57,350 nt of DNA from Colwellia sp. (GCA_002733765.1 NVWU01000025.1:1027-58376); one strand, 5' to 3'; positions 42,249 to 51,462 are shown, counted from the first letter of the stretch. The notes: generated by a model from the sequence alone, not told the origin. Made by a program: numbers and translations.

Positions 42249-43895
42249 TACACTTAATACTGCACGACCCGATGGATCTGCATTGTTTTGGAAGCTTTCA
42301 TCCCAAGCTAATGCTTCTACTGTACTACAAGCAACTGACTTACCACCCATAACACAATCAGCAGCGGTGGCTAATGGGTATTTCTCTTCAAAAACCGTAC
42401 GGTAGTAATAACCTTCTTTGGTATCAGGGGTATTTACTGGGAATATAATGTGCGCATTTTCAAGTTGTTGATCAGTAACAAGTGTTTCAACATGGGCTTT
42501 TAAACCATCAATCCACGAGTAACCAACACCGTCTGAAAATTGCTCTTTTTGACGCCATAATATTTCTTTTGGTAAATAACCTTCAAAAGATTCACGTAAA
42601 ATAGCTTTTTCCATTTTACCATTACCACATAACTTATCTTCAGGGTTGATGCGCATGGCAACATCCATAAAGTGTTTGTCTAAAAATGGTACGCGTGCTT
42701 CAATGCCCCAAGCTGACATTGATTTGTTCGCACGTAAGCAATCAAATTTATGCAAACGGTCTAGCTTACGGTTTAACTCTTCATGAAACTCTTTAGCATT
42801 AGGTGCTTTGTGGAAGTATAAATAACCACCAAATATTTCATCGGCACCTTCACCAGAAAGTACCATTTTAATACCCATGGCTTTAATTTTACGTGCCATT
42901 AAATACATTGGGGTAGAAGCACGAATAGTGGTTACATCATAAGTTTCTAAATGATAAATAACTTCTTTTAATGCATCAATACCTTCTTGCTCGGTAAACA
43001 CTACACTGTGATGAATAGTCCCAATACTGTCAGCAACTGTTTTTGCCGCGATTAAATCAGGAGAGCCTTCAAGGCCACAAGCGAAGGAATGAACTTTTGG
43101 CCACCAAGCTTCTGACAAATCGTTTTCTTCAATTCGACGCGCCGCAAATTTTTGCGTGATAGCAGAAATTAATGATGAATCTAAACCACCTGACAATAAT
43201 ACACCGTAAGGTACATCAGTCATTAAGTGACTTTTTACTGACTCTTCTAATGCTTCACGAATCTTAGTCGTACTAGTGGTGTTATCTTTAATAGCAGCAT
43301 AATCTTGCCAGTTTCGTTTGTAATAACGTTGTAATTCCCCAACACGACTATCTAAAATATGCCCTGGAGGAAATTCACTTACCGTTTTACAAATAGGCAT
43401 AAGTGCTTTCATTTCTGAGGCAACATAAAAGTTACCGTCGCTATCATAGCCAGTGTAAAGTGGAATAATACCCATATGATCACGGGCAATTAAATAAGAA
43501 TTATCAGTTTCATTGTAAACAATAAAAGCGAACATGCCTTGTAGCTTATCAACAAAATCAACACCAAATTCTTTATATAACGGTAGTATAACTTCACAAT
43601 CAGAAGCTGTTTTGAAGTCGAAATCTACGGTAAGATCAGCTTCTAAAGCTTTATGGTTATATATTTCACCGTTAACGGCAAGTACGTGAGTTTTATTTTC
43701 GTTATATAGCGGTTGAGCACCATGCTCAGTATCTACAATAGATAAACGTTCATGCACTAATATGGCATTGTCACCACTGTATATGCCTGACCAATCTGGT
43801 CCACGGTGGCGTAATAGGCGAGAACATTCTAAAGCGGTTGGACGAAGTGCTTGCGCACCTGTTTTTATATCTAGTATACCAAAGATCGAACACAT
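42231..43895 (-). CDS. asnB: Asparagine synthetase B (glutamine-hydrolysing)
   Basis: A 554-residue enzyme that makes asparagine from aspartate, ATP and glutamine. Cys2 of MCSIFGI is the glutaminase nucleophile after Met removal. The N-terminal Ntn domain runs to about residue 200, and the synthetase domain carries the pyrophosphate loop SGGLDSS (about 232-238). The C-terminus NNADPSGRAVLSVHNESY is the usual end of the family. It hosts the prophage att site, stays in frame and loses no residue. It has lost its natural terminator, so transcripts may run into the integrase gene. Confidence 0.97.
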   Translation of the reverse strand: MCSIFGILDIKTGAQALRPTALECSRLLRHRGPDWSGIYSGDNAILVHERLSIVDTEHGAQPLYNENKTHVLAVNGEIYNHKALEADLTVDFDFKTASDCEVILPLYKEFGVDFVDKLQGMFAFIVYNETDNSYLIARDHMGIIPLYTGYDSDGNFYVASEMKALMPICKTVSEFPPGHILDSRVGELQRYYKRNWQDYAAIKDNTTSTTKIREALEESVKSHLMTDVPYGVLLSGGLDSSLISAITQKFAARRIEENDLSEAWWPKVHSFACGLEGSPDLIAAKTVADSIGTIHHSVVFTEQEGIDALKEVIYHLETYDVTTIRASTPMYLMARKIKAMGIKMVLSGEGADEIFGGYLYFHKAPNAKEFHEELNRKLDRLHKFDCLRANKSMSAWGIEARVPFLDKHFMDVAMRINPEDKLCGNGKMEKAILRESFEGYLPKEILWRQKEQFSDGVGYSWIDGLKAHVETLVTDQQLENAHIIFPVNTPDTKEGYYYRTVFEEKYPLATAADCVMGGKSVACSTVEALAWDESFQNNADPSGRAVLSVHNESY

Positions 43896-43950
43896 TGAAG
43901 CGCTACTCCTTTAATTAATAGTAAGTCAAATTGTGAGTTTTCTTGTTAGA

Positions 43951-43972
43951 AATTAGTGTAACAACACTAATT
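43951..43972. promoter_or_regulatory. Perfect inverted repeat upstream of asnB
   Basis: AATTAGTGT (43951-43959) and ACACTAATT (43964-43972), loop four bases. It lies 56 bases before the asnB start on the minus strand and could be an operator for asnB. No known regulator motif is recognised. Confidence 0.4.
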
Positions 43973-44084
43973 GTTAAATGACACTCTGCCAGTTCTACTA
44001 TAAAAATCAACCATAATATCAATTTTTATTAAAATAAAAGGTAATTCAGGCTTTAAACTGTTTATTACCGCTAAAATATGAATA

Positions 44085-44111
44085 CTTAATAATTCTTAAG
44101 TATGCGTTAAG
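44085..44111 (+). promoter_or_regulatory. Three TTAA boxes, candidate PmrA/QseB-type binding site
   Basis: CTTAAT (44085-44090), CTTAAG (44095-44100) and GTTAAG (44106-44111) recur at steps of 10 and 11 bases. Direct repeats of a YTTAAK-type hexamer about one helical turn apart are the known target of PmrA/QseB-class OmpR-family regulators. The operon that follows encodes such a regulator (47242-47955), so autoregulation is likely. Confidence 0.55.
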
Positions 44112-44175
44112 AAAGTATAGTTAATGTATGGTTTAATTAAATATATAGTCATTACTCTTTATATTAGGTACTAAT

Positions 44176-44664
44176 TTGCAATATTTATTAACACAGCTAT
44201 CACTTTTTGTTTTTTCACTTTTTATCGTAATAAGTTCATCAAGTTATGCCTATGCCCAGCAAGAAGTCAGTAGTCAAGTAGCCCTAGAGCAAGCACTCGA
44301 TGAACACAAAGGTGAGGTGATTTATTTAGATTTTTGGGCTTCATGGTGCGGGCCTTGTCGAAAATCGTTCCCTTGGATGAATAAAATAGAAGCAGAGTAT
44401 AAACAGCAAGGTTTTAGTGTTATTAGCGTTAATTTAGATGCGAATAAAGCATTAGCGACTAAATTTCTTAATGAAATACCCGCTTCTTTTACCGTGATTT
44501 ATGATCCAAAAGGAAAAATAGCCAAACACTTTAAAATACAAGGTATGCCTAGCAGCATGCTTATAGGTAGAGACGGCAAAATAAAATCTCGTCATACCGG
44601 TTTTTTTACAAAAAAAATCTCGTTATATCAGCAAGAAATTGAACAGTTACTCGCTATTAAATAA
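44176..44664 (+). CDS. TlpA/ResA-like thioredoxin-fold protein, exported
   Basis: A 162-residue protein with an N-terminal signal peptide (to about AYAQ, residue 28) and a thioredoxin fold with the active site WCGPC (Cys58, Cys61). The cis-proline region reads QGMPSSMLIG. It would act in the periplasm as a thiol reductant. The start is TTG with TAGGT upstream; no nearer ATG keeps the signal peptide. It is the first gene of the operon that includes DUF4266, DUF3570 and ApbE. Confidence 0.85.
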   Translation: MQYLLTQLSLFVFSLFIVISSSSYAYAQQEVSSQVALEQALDEHKGEVIYLDFWASWCGPCRKSFPWMNKIEAEYKQQGFSVISVNLDANKALATKFLNEIPASFTVIYDPKGKIAKHFKIQGMPSSMLIGRDGKIKSRHTGFFTKKISLYQQEIEQLLAIK

Positions 44665-44675
44665 GGCCGTTTATT

Positions 44676-44900
44676 ATGAAAAAAAATATCAAACTAGTTC
44701 TATTGGTGCCATTGCTTATTGGTGCAACTGGCTGTGCGAGTTTAGGGGTAGAGCCTTGGGAACGTGATTTATTAGCGAAAGATGAAATGTCGTTAAATGC
44801 CTCTCCGGTTGATGCGGCGCTTGATGATCATATTTATTTTAGTAAAGAAGCGTCAAGTGGTGGTAAAGGATTTGGCGGTGGTGGCTGTGGCTGTAATTAA
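44676..44900 (+). CDS. DUF4266 lipoprotein
   Basis: A 74-residue lipoprotein with a signal peptide and a lipobox ending at Cys20 (ATGC). The mature part has the family pattern VEPWERDLLAKDEM, AALDDHIYFSKE, and a glycine-rich end GGKGFGGGGCGCN with two C-terminal cysteines. The function is unknown. The conserved cysteines next to a thioredoxin-like gene suggest a redox or metal link, which is inference. It starts 11 bases after the thioredoxin gene. Confidence 0.85.
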   Translation: MKKNIKLVLLVPLLIGATGCASLGVEPWERDLLAKDEMSLNASPVDAALDDHIYFSKEASSGGKGFGGGGCGCN

Positions 44901-44952
44901 TTTATAGCAGCCTAAATATGAACCACCTAAACAACACTTTAAAAGACAATAC

Positions 44953-46293
44953 ATGATGAAATATAAAACTGAAAAAACTAATATCAAAGCGGCATTAACG
45001 CTCGCTACAGCTGCTTTGCTCGGTACAAGCCACTTAGTGCAAGCAAATACAGCATCAACGGTTAGTACAGAAGAAAGCACATGGGAATTTGACAGTGCTT
45101 TTTTATTTTACAGTGAAGTGGATAGAGTCAGTGCAGGTGAAGCTATTTTTAATGCAAAAAAAACCTTTGCCGACGATGAAATACTCAATTTAAAATTAAC
45201 TATTGATGCCTTAACGGGCGCGTCGGCAAATGGTGGCGTAGCACAGCCTAATGTACAAACATTTACTCGACCATCAGGTGATGGGCAATATACCATTGCC
45301 GCAGGTGATACGCCGCTTGATGATACTTTTCATGATACGCGTGTTCAACTTAATGGCCAATGGACTCAACTGATAGCACCTAATTATACCGCGAGTGGTG
45401 GTGTGCATATCTCTAAAGAATATGATTATTTATCGTTAGGAATTAATGGCAATATAGCGTTTGATTTTGATCGAAAAAATTCAACTTTTTCAACAGGCTT
45501 TAGTTATTTTCAAGATACGTTTACCCCAGAGGGTGGCATTCCTAAACCCTTTAGTTCTATGTTAATAGGCGACAGCAGCGCACCTACTTGGGACGACGAC
45601 TTTGCTGAAACACGTATTGGCTCAGAAGACACTAAAATCACTACCGATATTTTACTAGGCTTTACGCAAGTTATTAATCGCAGAATGATCACACAATTTA
45701 ATTATTCTTATTCAATGGTAGAGGGTTACTTAACTGACCCTTTTAAAATCATCTCTGTTGTTAGTGGTTTTAATGAGATTGACAGTGGTATTAGCCAAGA
45801 TTATATTTATGAATCTCGACCAGACTCTCGCGTTAAACAAAGCCTTTATGCTCAATCAATTTACCACTTTGACCGTACGGTACTTGATGTGTCTTACCGT
45901 TACATGTGGGATGACTGGGAAATTACCTCTCATACACTCGACTCTCGCTTTAGAATACCCTTAGGCGATACGTTTGGTACAGAAAGCTATTTACAGCCAC
46001 ATTTTAGGCTTTATCAACAAAGTGCTGCTGAGTTTTATCGACCGTTTTTAATTGATGGTGACACATTACCCACTTATGCCAGTGCCGATTATCGTATAGG
46101 TGAAATGACTACTTTTACGGTAGGATTAAAATACGGTTTGTTAGTTAATAATGGTCATGATTTATCTTTTAGGTTGGAGTATTATCGCCAAACACCAACA
46201 GACGCTGGTTTTGATGAACCAGGTGTGCTTAAAGAGGTAGAACTTTATCCCACTATTGATGCTATTATTGCGCAAATTACTTATTCTTTTTAA
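44953..46293 (+). CDS. DUF3570 family outer-membrane barrel protein
   Basis: A 446-residue exported protein with a signal peptide to VQAN (about residue 32). The mature protein is beta-rich with the DUF3570 pattern (FYSEVDRVSAGEAIFNAKK, LNLKLTIDALTGASANGG, and the later VSYRYMWDDWEI), and it ends QITYSF as an outer-membrane barrel should. It occurs next to DUF4266, thioredoxin-like and ApbE genes in many proteobacteria; the role is unknown. It lies 52 bases after the lipoprotein gene. Confidence 0.85.
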   Translation: MMKYKTEKTNIKAALTLATAALLGTSHLVQANTASTVSTEESTWEFDSAFLFYSEVDRVSAGEAIFNAKKTFADDEILNLKLTIDALTGASANGGVAQPNVQTFTRPSGDGQYTIAAGDTPLDDTFHDTRVQLNGQWTQLIAPNYTASGGVHISKEYDYLSLGINGNIAFDFDRKNSTFSTGFSYFQDTFTPEGGIPKPFSSMLIGDSSAPTWDDDFAETRIGSEDTKITTDILLGFTQVINRRMITQFNYSYSMVEGYLTDPFKIISVVSGFNEIDSGISQDYIYESRPDSRVKQSLYAQSIYHFDRTVLDVSYRYMWDDWEITSHTLDSRFRIPLGDTFGTESYLQPHFRLYQQSAAEFYRPFLIDGDTLPTYASADYRIGEMTTFTVGLKYGLLVNNGHDLSFRLEYYRQTPTDAGFDEPGVLKEVELYPTIDAIIAQITYSF

Positions 46294-46303
46294 CGAGAAT
46301 TGT

Positions 46304-47233
46304 TTGAATAAAGGCAGATCTATACGGCTAACAAAAAACAAAGACAGTTATGGTATTACGTTTAATGCCATGGCAAGTTCTTGTGAAGTGATAATACAAT
46401 CAACAGATAAGCAATTAGCAACCAAGCTGGCTGATATTATTGCTACTGAGGTTTGGCGTATTGAAGATAAATATAGTCGGTACAATCAACGCAGTGTTTG
46501 TAGTGTTATCAATAACAGTGCAGGGTGTTCAATTGCGATTGATGAAGAAACTTATTTATTACTAAACTTTGCACAGCAATGTTATCAATTAAGTGATGGT
46601 TTGTTTGATATCAGCTCTGGTGTGTTGCGAAGAACGTGGTCTTTTCAAGGGGATCAAAGCAGTGAAGGCAATAATGATAATTTCCCGACCGAAGCGCAAG
46701 TTAAGCAAAACTTAACGCATGTTGGCTGGCGAAAAATTTACTTTGATCAAAAGCTAATTCGCTTAGCGAAAGGAATGGAAATTGATTTTGGTGGCATAGG
46801 AAAAGAGTATGCCGTTGATCGCGCTATTATTCTTGCCAAACAATTAACCAACAGTCCAGTATTAGTTAATTTAGGTGGCGATTTGGCGGTAACGAGCTCG
46901 CGTTTAAATAATGAACCTTGGCAAGTCGCCATTGAACACCCTGACACGGATAACAATGATCTCAACCTTGCGGATATGATTATTTCATTAAAAACAGGAG
47001 CATTAGCTACCAGTGGTGATGCACGTCGGTTTCTTATTCATAAAGGAAAACGATATAGTCATATTTTGAATGCGAAAACGGGGTGGCCGATTAAAGAAGC
47101 ACCGCGTTCTATTACTGTGGTTGCTCCACAATGTATTCAAGCGGGTATACTAGCAACCCTTGCTTTACTTCAAGGCATTCATGCCGAACAATTTTTAGAA
47201 GAACAAGAAATCAAATTTTGGGCTAGAAGATAA
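46304..47233 (+). CDS. apbE: FAD:protein FMN transferase, ApbE family
   Basis: An enzyme of about 309 residues that attaches FMN to threonine of target proteins. Family motifs are FNAMASSCEVII near the start, IDFGGIGKEYAVD in the middle, VLVNLGGDLAV, and HILNAKTGWPI near the end. The true start is uncertain: the frame is open to 46256, but TTG at 46304 follows the DUF3570 stop and gives a typical length. No signal peptide or lipobox is visible, unlike many ApbE proteins, so it may act in the cytoplasm or the start may be misplaced. No flavinylation target with the usual D-G-A-T motif is seen in the window. Confidence 0.85.
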   Translation: MNKGRSIRLTKNKDSYGITFNAMASSCEVIIQSTDKQLATKLADIIATEVWRIEDKYSRYNQRSVCSVINNSAGCSIAIDEETYLLLNFAQQCYQLSDGLFDISSGVLRRTWSFQGDQSSEGNNDNFPTEAQVKQNLTHVGWRKIYFDQKLIRLAKGMEIDFGGIGKEYAVDRAIILAKQLTNSPVLVNLGGDLAVTSSRLNNEPWQVAIEHPDTDNNDLNLADMIISLKTGALATSGDARRFLIHKGKRYSHILNAKTGWPIKEAPRSITVVAPQCIQAGILATLALLQGIHAEQFLEEQEIKFWARR

Positions 47234-47241
47234 ACAATAAA

Positions 47242-47955
47242 ATGAGAATACTATTAGTTGAAGATGATGTGCCATTGGCCAACGCTTTGCAAAAATCACT
47301 GCAGGGTGAAGGTTTTGTTGTTAACCATGTAAACCAAGGAAAACTCGCGTTAAACGCTTTATCTACCCCTGATCAAGATATGATTATTCTAGACTTAGGT
47401 TTACCTGATATAGATGGACTGGAGGTGTTAAAGCAATTACGTAATAAAAAATCATCACTGCCTGTCATCATTTTAACCGCGCGTGACTCCACTGAAAGTA
47501 AAGTGAAAGGCCTTGATTATGGTGCCGATGACTACCTGGTTAAACCCTTTGAAATACAAGAGTTAATGGCTAGGTTACGTGTGATTGAGCGACGATTAGG
47601 TACCGCCAACTCTTCACTTATTTGCGTGGGGCAAGTGACGTTAGATACGTTTTCTCATAAAATTTTTGTTAGCATAAATGGCCGTGATACGAGTATAACT
47701 CCTGCTAATAAATACACTAACAATGAAATTGAAATACACTTTTCTAAAAAAGAATTTATGGTGTTAAAAGCATTAATGGAAAATGCAGGACGGATATTAT
47801 CTCGAGAGAAAATCGAGTCAAAACTGTATCATTGGGGAGAAGAAGTACTGAGTAATGCCGTTGAGGTTCACATTCATAAATTAAGAAAAAGCTTACCTGA
47901 TAAGTTTATTCAAAATGTACGTGGTGTAGGTTACATCATTAATAATCCGCATTAA
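47242..47955 (+). CDS. OmpR-family response regulator (PmrA/QseB-like)
   Basis: The 237-residue protein has a receiver domain (1-120) with the phosphorylation site Asp51 (IILDLGLPDIDG), acidic pocket EDD at 7-9 and Lys101 in DDYLVKPFE. The winged helix domain follows (about 135-235), including LSREKIESKLYHWGEEVLSNAVEVHIHKLRKSL. The loop with YHWGEE and SNAVEVHIHKLR is characteristic of the PmrA/QseB group. It lies 8 bases after apbE. Its likely target is the box cluster at 44085-44111. Confidence 0.92.
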   Translation: MRILLVEDDVPLANALQKSLQGEGFVVNHVNQGKLALNALSTPDQDMIILDLGLPDIDGLEVLKQLRNKKSSLPVIILTARDSTESKVKGLDYGADDYLVKPFEIQELMARLRVIERRLGTANSSLICVGQVTLDTFSHKIFVSINGRDTSITPANKYTNNEIEIHFSKKEFMVLKALMENAGRILSREKIESKLYHWGEEVLSNAVEVHIHKLRKSLPDKFIQNVRGVGYIINNPH

Positions 47956-47988
47956 GTTAGGTATATTATTAATGATGTACCTTAAGTT

Positions 47989-49467
47989 ATGAGTATTCGC
48001 CGTTATTTAGTATTAACACTATTTTCGGTGTTAACGTTAATAACCTTTATTGCTGCTATTCAAGGTTATAAAGTCAGTATGTCGCGGGCTGAAAAACAGT
48101 TTGATCAACAGTTATTAGATATTGCTTATACATTGCTGGCTGTACAAACCACTAACGTACAAACAACACATGTAGCTCAGCAGGGTAGCTTTGCTTTTCA
48201 GGTTTGGAAAAATGATAACTTAATGATTAAAAGTAATAATGCACCCGATCATCTTATTACCACCTCAATCCCTATGTTGCCCTATAATCAGGCTGATAAA
48301 AATGCATCGACAATTTCTAATAACGACTCGAAAGAATTTTTCCGTAAACAATACAGCCATTTCTCTGAAGTAAACTTTTTAGCTAAGCGCTGGCGAGTGG
48401 TGGCTTTGTTTAATGAACTATCAGCACAAAATACCCCATCAATTAGCATTATTGTGGCGCAACCACTGCAAACGCAATTTGCCTTAGCACAAGAGCTTAT
48501 TTTAGCCGCCGTAACACCGATGATTATTGCCATAGTTATATTGTCTTTTTTAATTTATATAATAATTACCCAAGGATTAAAACCTTTACATCAACTGCGA
48601 ACCGAGCTTGCGAAACGAAATACCAATGATTTTAGCCCACTTAACTTACAAGTGAGCAATACTGAGTTGGCTGATGTTGTTACTACATTAAATCAGCTTT
48701 TCTCCCGTTTAGACGGCGCATTTCAACGAGAACGACACTTTGCCGAAGATGCCGCGCATGAGTTAAAAACACCGTTAAGTGTATTGAAAATAAATGTACA
48801 CAATATCACTCAAGATTTTTCCGCACGTTTATCTCTAAATAATGTACTGGTGACCGAAAGTGATATTCGTTGCTTTGATTCAGTAAAAGAATTAACTAAT
48901 AGTGTTGATAGAATGGGACATGTTATTGATCAAATATTAAACTTGAACCGTACTAACACCGCACAAATTTCTCAAGACAGCACGCGCTTTAACTTGAATT
49001 CATTATTGCAGCAAGTGATTGCTGCACTGTATAGCGATATATTAGGAAAAGAACAAACTATCGAGTTAAACAGTGATGAAATTTATTTGTGCGCCCATGA
49101 GTTTTCAGTTCATTTGTTAGCGGTTAATTTGATTTCCAATGCGAATAAATACACGCCTATCGGTGGACGTATTATCGTTACGGTTAAACTAATAAATAAA
49201 AACAAAGCGGAGAAAACAATAGTACTCAGTGTTGAAGATTCTGGTGTAGGTATAGACTCTAAAGAATACTCACGGATTTTTGACCGCTTTTATCGAATCG
49301 GTGGCGATCAACATAAATCAAGCGCTTTAGGTTGTGGTTTAGGCTTAACCATTGTTAAGCATATCGCTGACTTGCATGGTGCAAAAGTCGTATTATCCTC
49401 TTCGTCCTCACTCAAAGGGTTAAAGGTTGACGTGTCTTTTAAAGAGAACAAAGAAGAGCAGGAATAG
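47989..49467 (+). CDS. Sensor histidine kinase (QseC/PmrB-like)
   Basis: A 492-residue membrane kinase. Membrane helices at about 5-27 and 171-194 flank a periplasmic sensor of about 140 residues. HAMP and dimerisation regions follow with His257 in FAEDAAHELKTPLS. The ATPase domain has the N box (NLISNANKY), DSGVGID, and a G2 box GCGLGLTIV. It pairs with the regulator before it. The periplasmic part shows no metal motif that would fix the signal. Confidence 0.92.
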   Translation: MSIRRYLVLTLFSVLTLITFIAAIQGYKVSMSRAEKQFDQQLLDIAYTLLAVQTTNVQTTHVAQQGSFAFQVWKNDNLMIKSNNAPDHLITTSIPMLPYNQADKNASTISNNDSKEFFRKQYSHFSEVNFLAKRWRVVALFNELSAQNTPSISIIVAQPLQTQFALAQELILAAVTPMIIAIVILSFLIYIIITQGLKPLHQLRTELAKRNTNDFSPLNLQVSNTELADVVTTLNQLFSRLDGAFQRERHFAEDAAHELKTPLSVLKINVHNITQDFSARLSLNNVLVTESDIRCFDSVKELTNSVDRMGHVIDQILNLNRTNTAQISQDSTRFNLNSLLQQVIAALYSDILGKEQTIELNSDEIYLCAHEFSVHLLAVNLISNANKYTPIGGRIIVTVKLINKNKAEKTIVLSVEDSGVGIDSKEYSRIFDRFYRIGGDQHKSSALGCGLGLTIVKHIADLHGAKVVLSSSSSLKGLKVDVSFKENKEEQE

Positions 49468-49471
49468 GGCG

Positions 49472-49888
49472 GTGGTTAAAATTTTATCTAAAGGCTACAC
49501 AGTATTATTGCTTATTCATTTACTCTTTTTATTTAGTTTTATTGTTGAAGCAAAACGACCTGAGTATCAGCTAGCGTTAAAAAATCATCTGTTTTATCCT
49601 GCACAAATTATTATTCCAGCGAATAAAAAAGTTAAGTTGGTTATTTATAATCACGATAATAGCGTAGAAGAATTTGATAGTTTCGATCTTAATAGAGAAA
49701 AAGTGATTTTTCCTCTGCAAAAATCCATCATATTTATTGGGCCACTGCCCGTAGGTGAATACCATTTTTTTGGTGAATATCATCCTAATAGTGCGCGAGG
49801 AAAAGTTGTTGTTGTCGAAATAAAGCGTAATCAAGCAGTTTCACCTCACCTATTAAATCCAAAACAAGGGGAACTGCATGTTAATTAA
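49472..49888 (+). CDS. Cupredoxin-like periplasmic protein
   Basis: A protein of about 138 residues with a signal peptide (VLLLIHLLFLFSFIVEAKR) and one compact beta domain like the small cupredoxin-type partners of iron permeases: YQLALKNHLFYPAQIIIPANKKVKLVIYNHDNSVEEFDS, then PVGEYHFFGEYHPNSARGKVVV. Loss of the usual Cys ligand makes blue-copper binding doubtful. The frame is open into the end of the kinase gene; GTG at 49472, five bases after its stop, is preferred. Similar genes precede FTR1 genes, as here. Confidence 0.7.
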   Translation: MVKILSKGYTVLLLIHLLFLFSFIVEAKRPEYQLALKNHLFYPAQIIIPANKKVKLVIYNHDNSVEEFDSFDLNREKVIFPLQKSIIFIGPLPVGEYHFFGEYHPNSARGKVVVVEIKRNQAVSPHLLNPKQGELHVN

Positions 49889-50666
49889 TACCGTGCTTCT
49901 GTTTTTACAAAGCGCATTACCCCTATTTATTATCATTTCATTGTTGTTATTACGTTTTACTACGGCATCAGAGAGCCTAGTTACCCATAAAAATATTTTT
50001 ATTATGAGTGCTTTAGCTATTGTTTTTGTTTTTCTATTGAATCAACACATGGAAAAAATATCGCAGCTGTTCGATGGTAAAGGTACAGAGCTCATTTTTT
50101 CATGCGGTTTTATTATTATTTATTTTTGTAGCGCACTCTTATTTTTATTGAATAACAAAAATCGCTTTATCAAGGTTAAAAAGACCTTAGCTTTAATTGT
50201 ATTGTTATTAGTATGCTCGCTTAACGGTTCGCACTTTATTTTGTATTTAACTAGTTACTGGGCGCAATCGCTGCCGTTTGAATCATTATTCATTGGGATC
50301 ATTTTAGCCATTGGTATTTGTATCAGTTTTGCTATCTTGTTTTATTTTTTATTACGCTACTGTGACGCTTATATTTACATCAACACCTCTTGCTATTTTT
50401 TACTGTTTTTTGCCCTTGGTCAATTAATGCAATCAATTGCGCTTTTACAACAAGTCGATATTTTACCTTTGAATGATAGCCTCTGGAATAGTACCAATTT
50501 TATCGCTGAAAACTCTGAACTTGGCCAATTACTTCGCGTTTTACTTGGTTATGAAACAACGCCATCAGTGATGCAACTTATTATCTATTTAACGGCCTTT
50601 ATTGTTCCCGTATTTATTAGCAAAAGCCGATCTTTTGTGTGGTTATCTCAGGGAGAAAAATCATGA
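49878..50666 (+). CDS. FTR1-like membrane protein lacking the REXXE motifs
   Basis: A 262-residue protein with about seven membrane helices. The C-terminal part matches the iron permease FTR1/EfeU family (LWNSTNFIAENSELGQLLRVLLGYETTPS, then a final helix). In the two helices where the family carries REGLE-type iron-binding motifs, this protein has LQSALP (residues 10-15) and LNGSHF (about 114-119), with no acidic residues. It may carry another substrate or sense rather than transport. Its start overlaps the cupredoxin-like gene by 11 bases, and its stop overlaps the next start (ATGA). Confidence 0.65.
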   Translation: MLINTVLLFLQSALPLFIIISLLLLRFTTASESLVTHKNIFIMSALAIVFVFLLNQHMEKISQLFDGKGTELIFSCGFIIIYFCSALLFLLNNKNRFIKVKKTLALIVLLLVCSLNGSHFILYLTSYWAQSLPFESLFIGIILAIGICISFAILFYFLLRYCDAYIYINTSCYFLLFFALGQLMQSIALLQQVDILPLNDSLWNSTNFIAENSELGQLLRVLLGYETTPSVMQLIIYLTAFIVPVFISKSRSFVWLSQGEKS

Positions 50667-51391
50667 AAGCCTTAATGCTTTTTAAGCAGCCTTGCTGGTT
50701 TATACTCGCCAGCTTAAGCCTTTTATTTAGTTGTACTGCTACGGTATACGCCGACGGTGTTGTTGTGGATAAAGTATACCATCCTTATGTTTTACCTAAT
50801 GAACGAGAAGTTGAATGGCGTTTGTTTTCATATAAAGAAAGTAAAAATAACAAACTAGCTCAACGTTTTGCTTATGGACAGTCGTTAACAGATACCGTTA
50901 TGTTAGAACTATATTTAGTGGGTGAACGTGATATTAATGACGATTTTAGTTTGACTTCATATGAACTTGAGGCACGGTGGATGTTGACCGAGCAGGGGGA
51001 ATATTGGGCTGATTGGGGCTTATTATTTGAAATAGAAAAAGAGCAGAAACAAAAAAATTGGGAAGTCACTTCCGGTGTGATAGTAGAAAAAGAGTTTGGC
51101 CGAACTAGCCTTACCTTCAATGCCTTTATTATTTATGAGTGGGGTAATACTATTGTGAGTGAATTTGAAACAGAGTTTCGTTTACAATATCGTTATCGTT
51201 ACCTTGAACAATTACAGCCAGCAATTGAGTTATATTCAGGAGAAAATTATCTAGGGATCGGACCAGCGTTTATGGGAATTCAACGCTTTGCTAAGCAAAA
51301 ACAATTAAAATGGGAGGTTGGTTTTATTACGGGTGTCGATAGTAGAAGTAAAGGACATGTTTTACGTGTGGCGATTGAGTATGAGTTTTAG
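50663..51391 (+). CDS. Probable outer-membrane barrel protein, unknown family
   Basis: A 242-residue exported protein with a signal peptide (LASLSLLFSCTATVYAD). The mature part alternates polar and aromatic residues in strands such as EVEWRLFSY, MLELYLVGER and FRLQYRYRYLE, and ends VLRVAIEYEF, a barrel C-terminus with terminal Phe. The ATG at 50663 overlaps the FTR1-like stop, and an earlier open frame is inside that gene. It is the last gene of the operon. The most likely role is an outer-membrane pore or sensor for the same substrate. Confidence 0.6.
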   Translation: MKALMLFKQPCWFILASLSLLFSCTATVYADGVVVDKVYHPYVLPNEREVEWRLFSYKESKNNKLAQRFAYGQSLTDTVMLELYLVGERDINDDFSLTSYELEARWMLTEQGEYWADWGLLFEIEKEQKQKNWEVTSGVIVEKEFGRTSLTFNAFIIYEWGNTIVSEFETEFRLQYRYRYLEQLQPAIELYSGENYLGIGPAFMGIQRFAKQKQLKWEVGFITGVDSRSKGHVLRVAIEYEF

Positions 51392-51462
51392 TGATAGTAC
51401 AAAATAGAGTAAGGCAAATGCTATTTTATATCGATATATATTCAAATACCGGTAATCGACGA

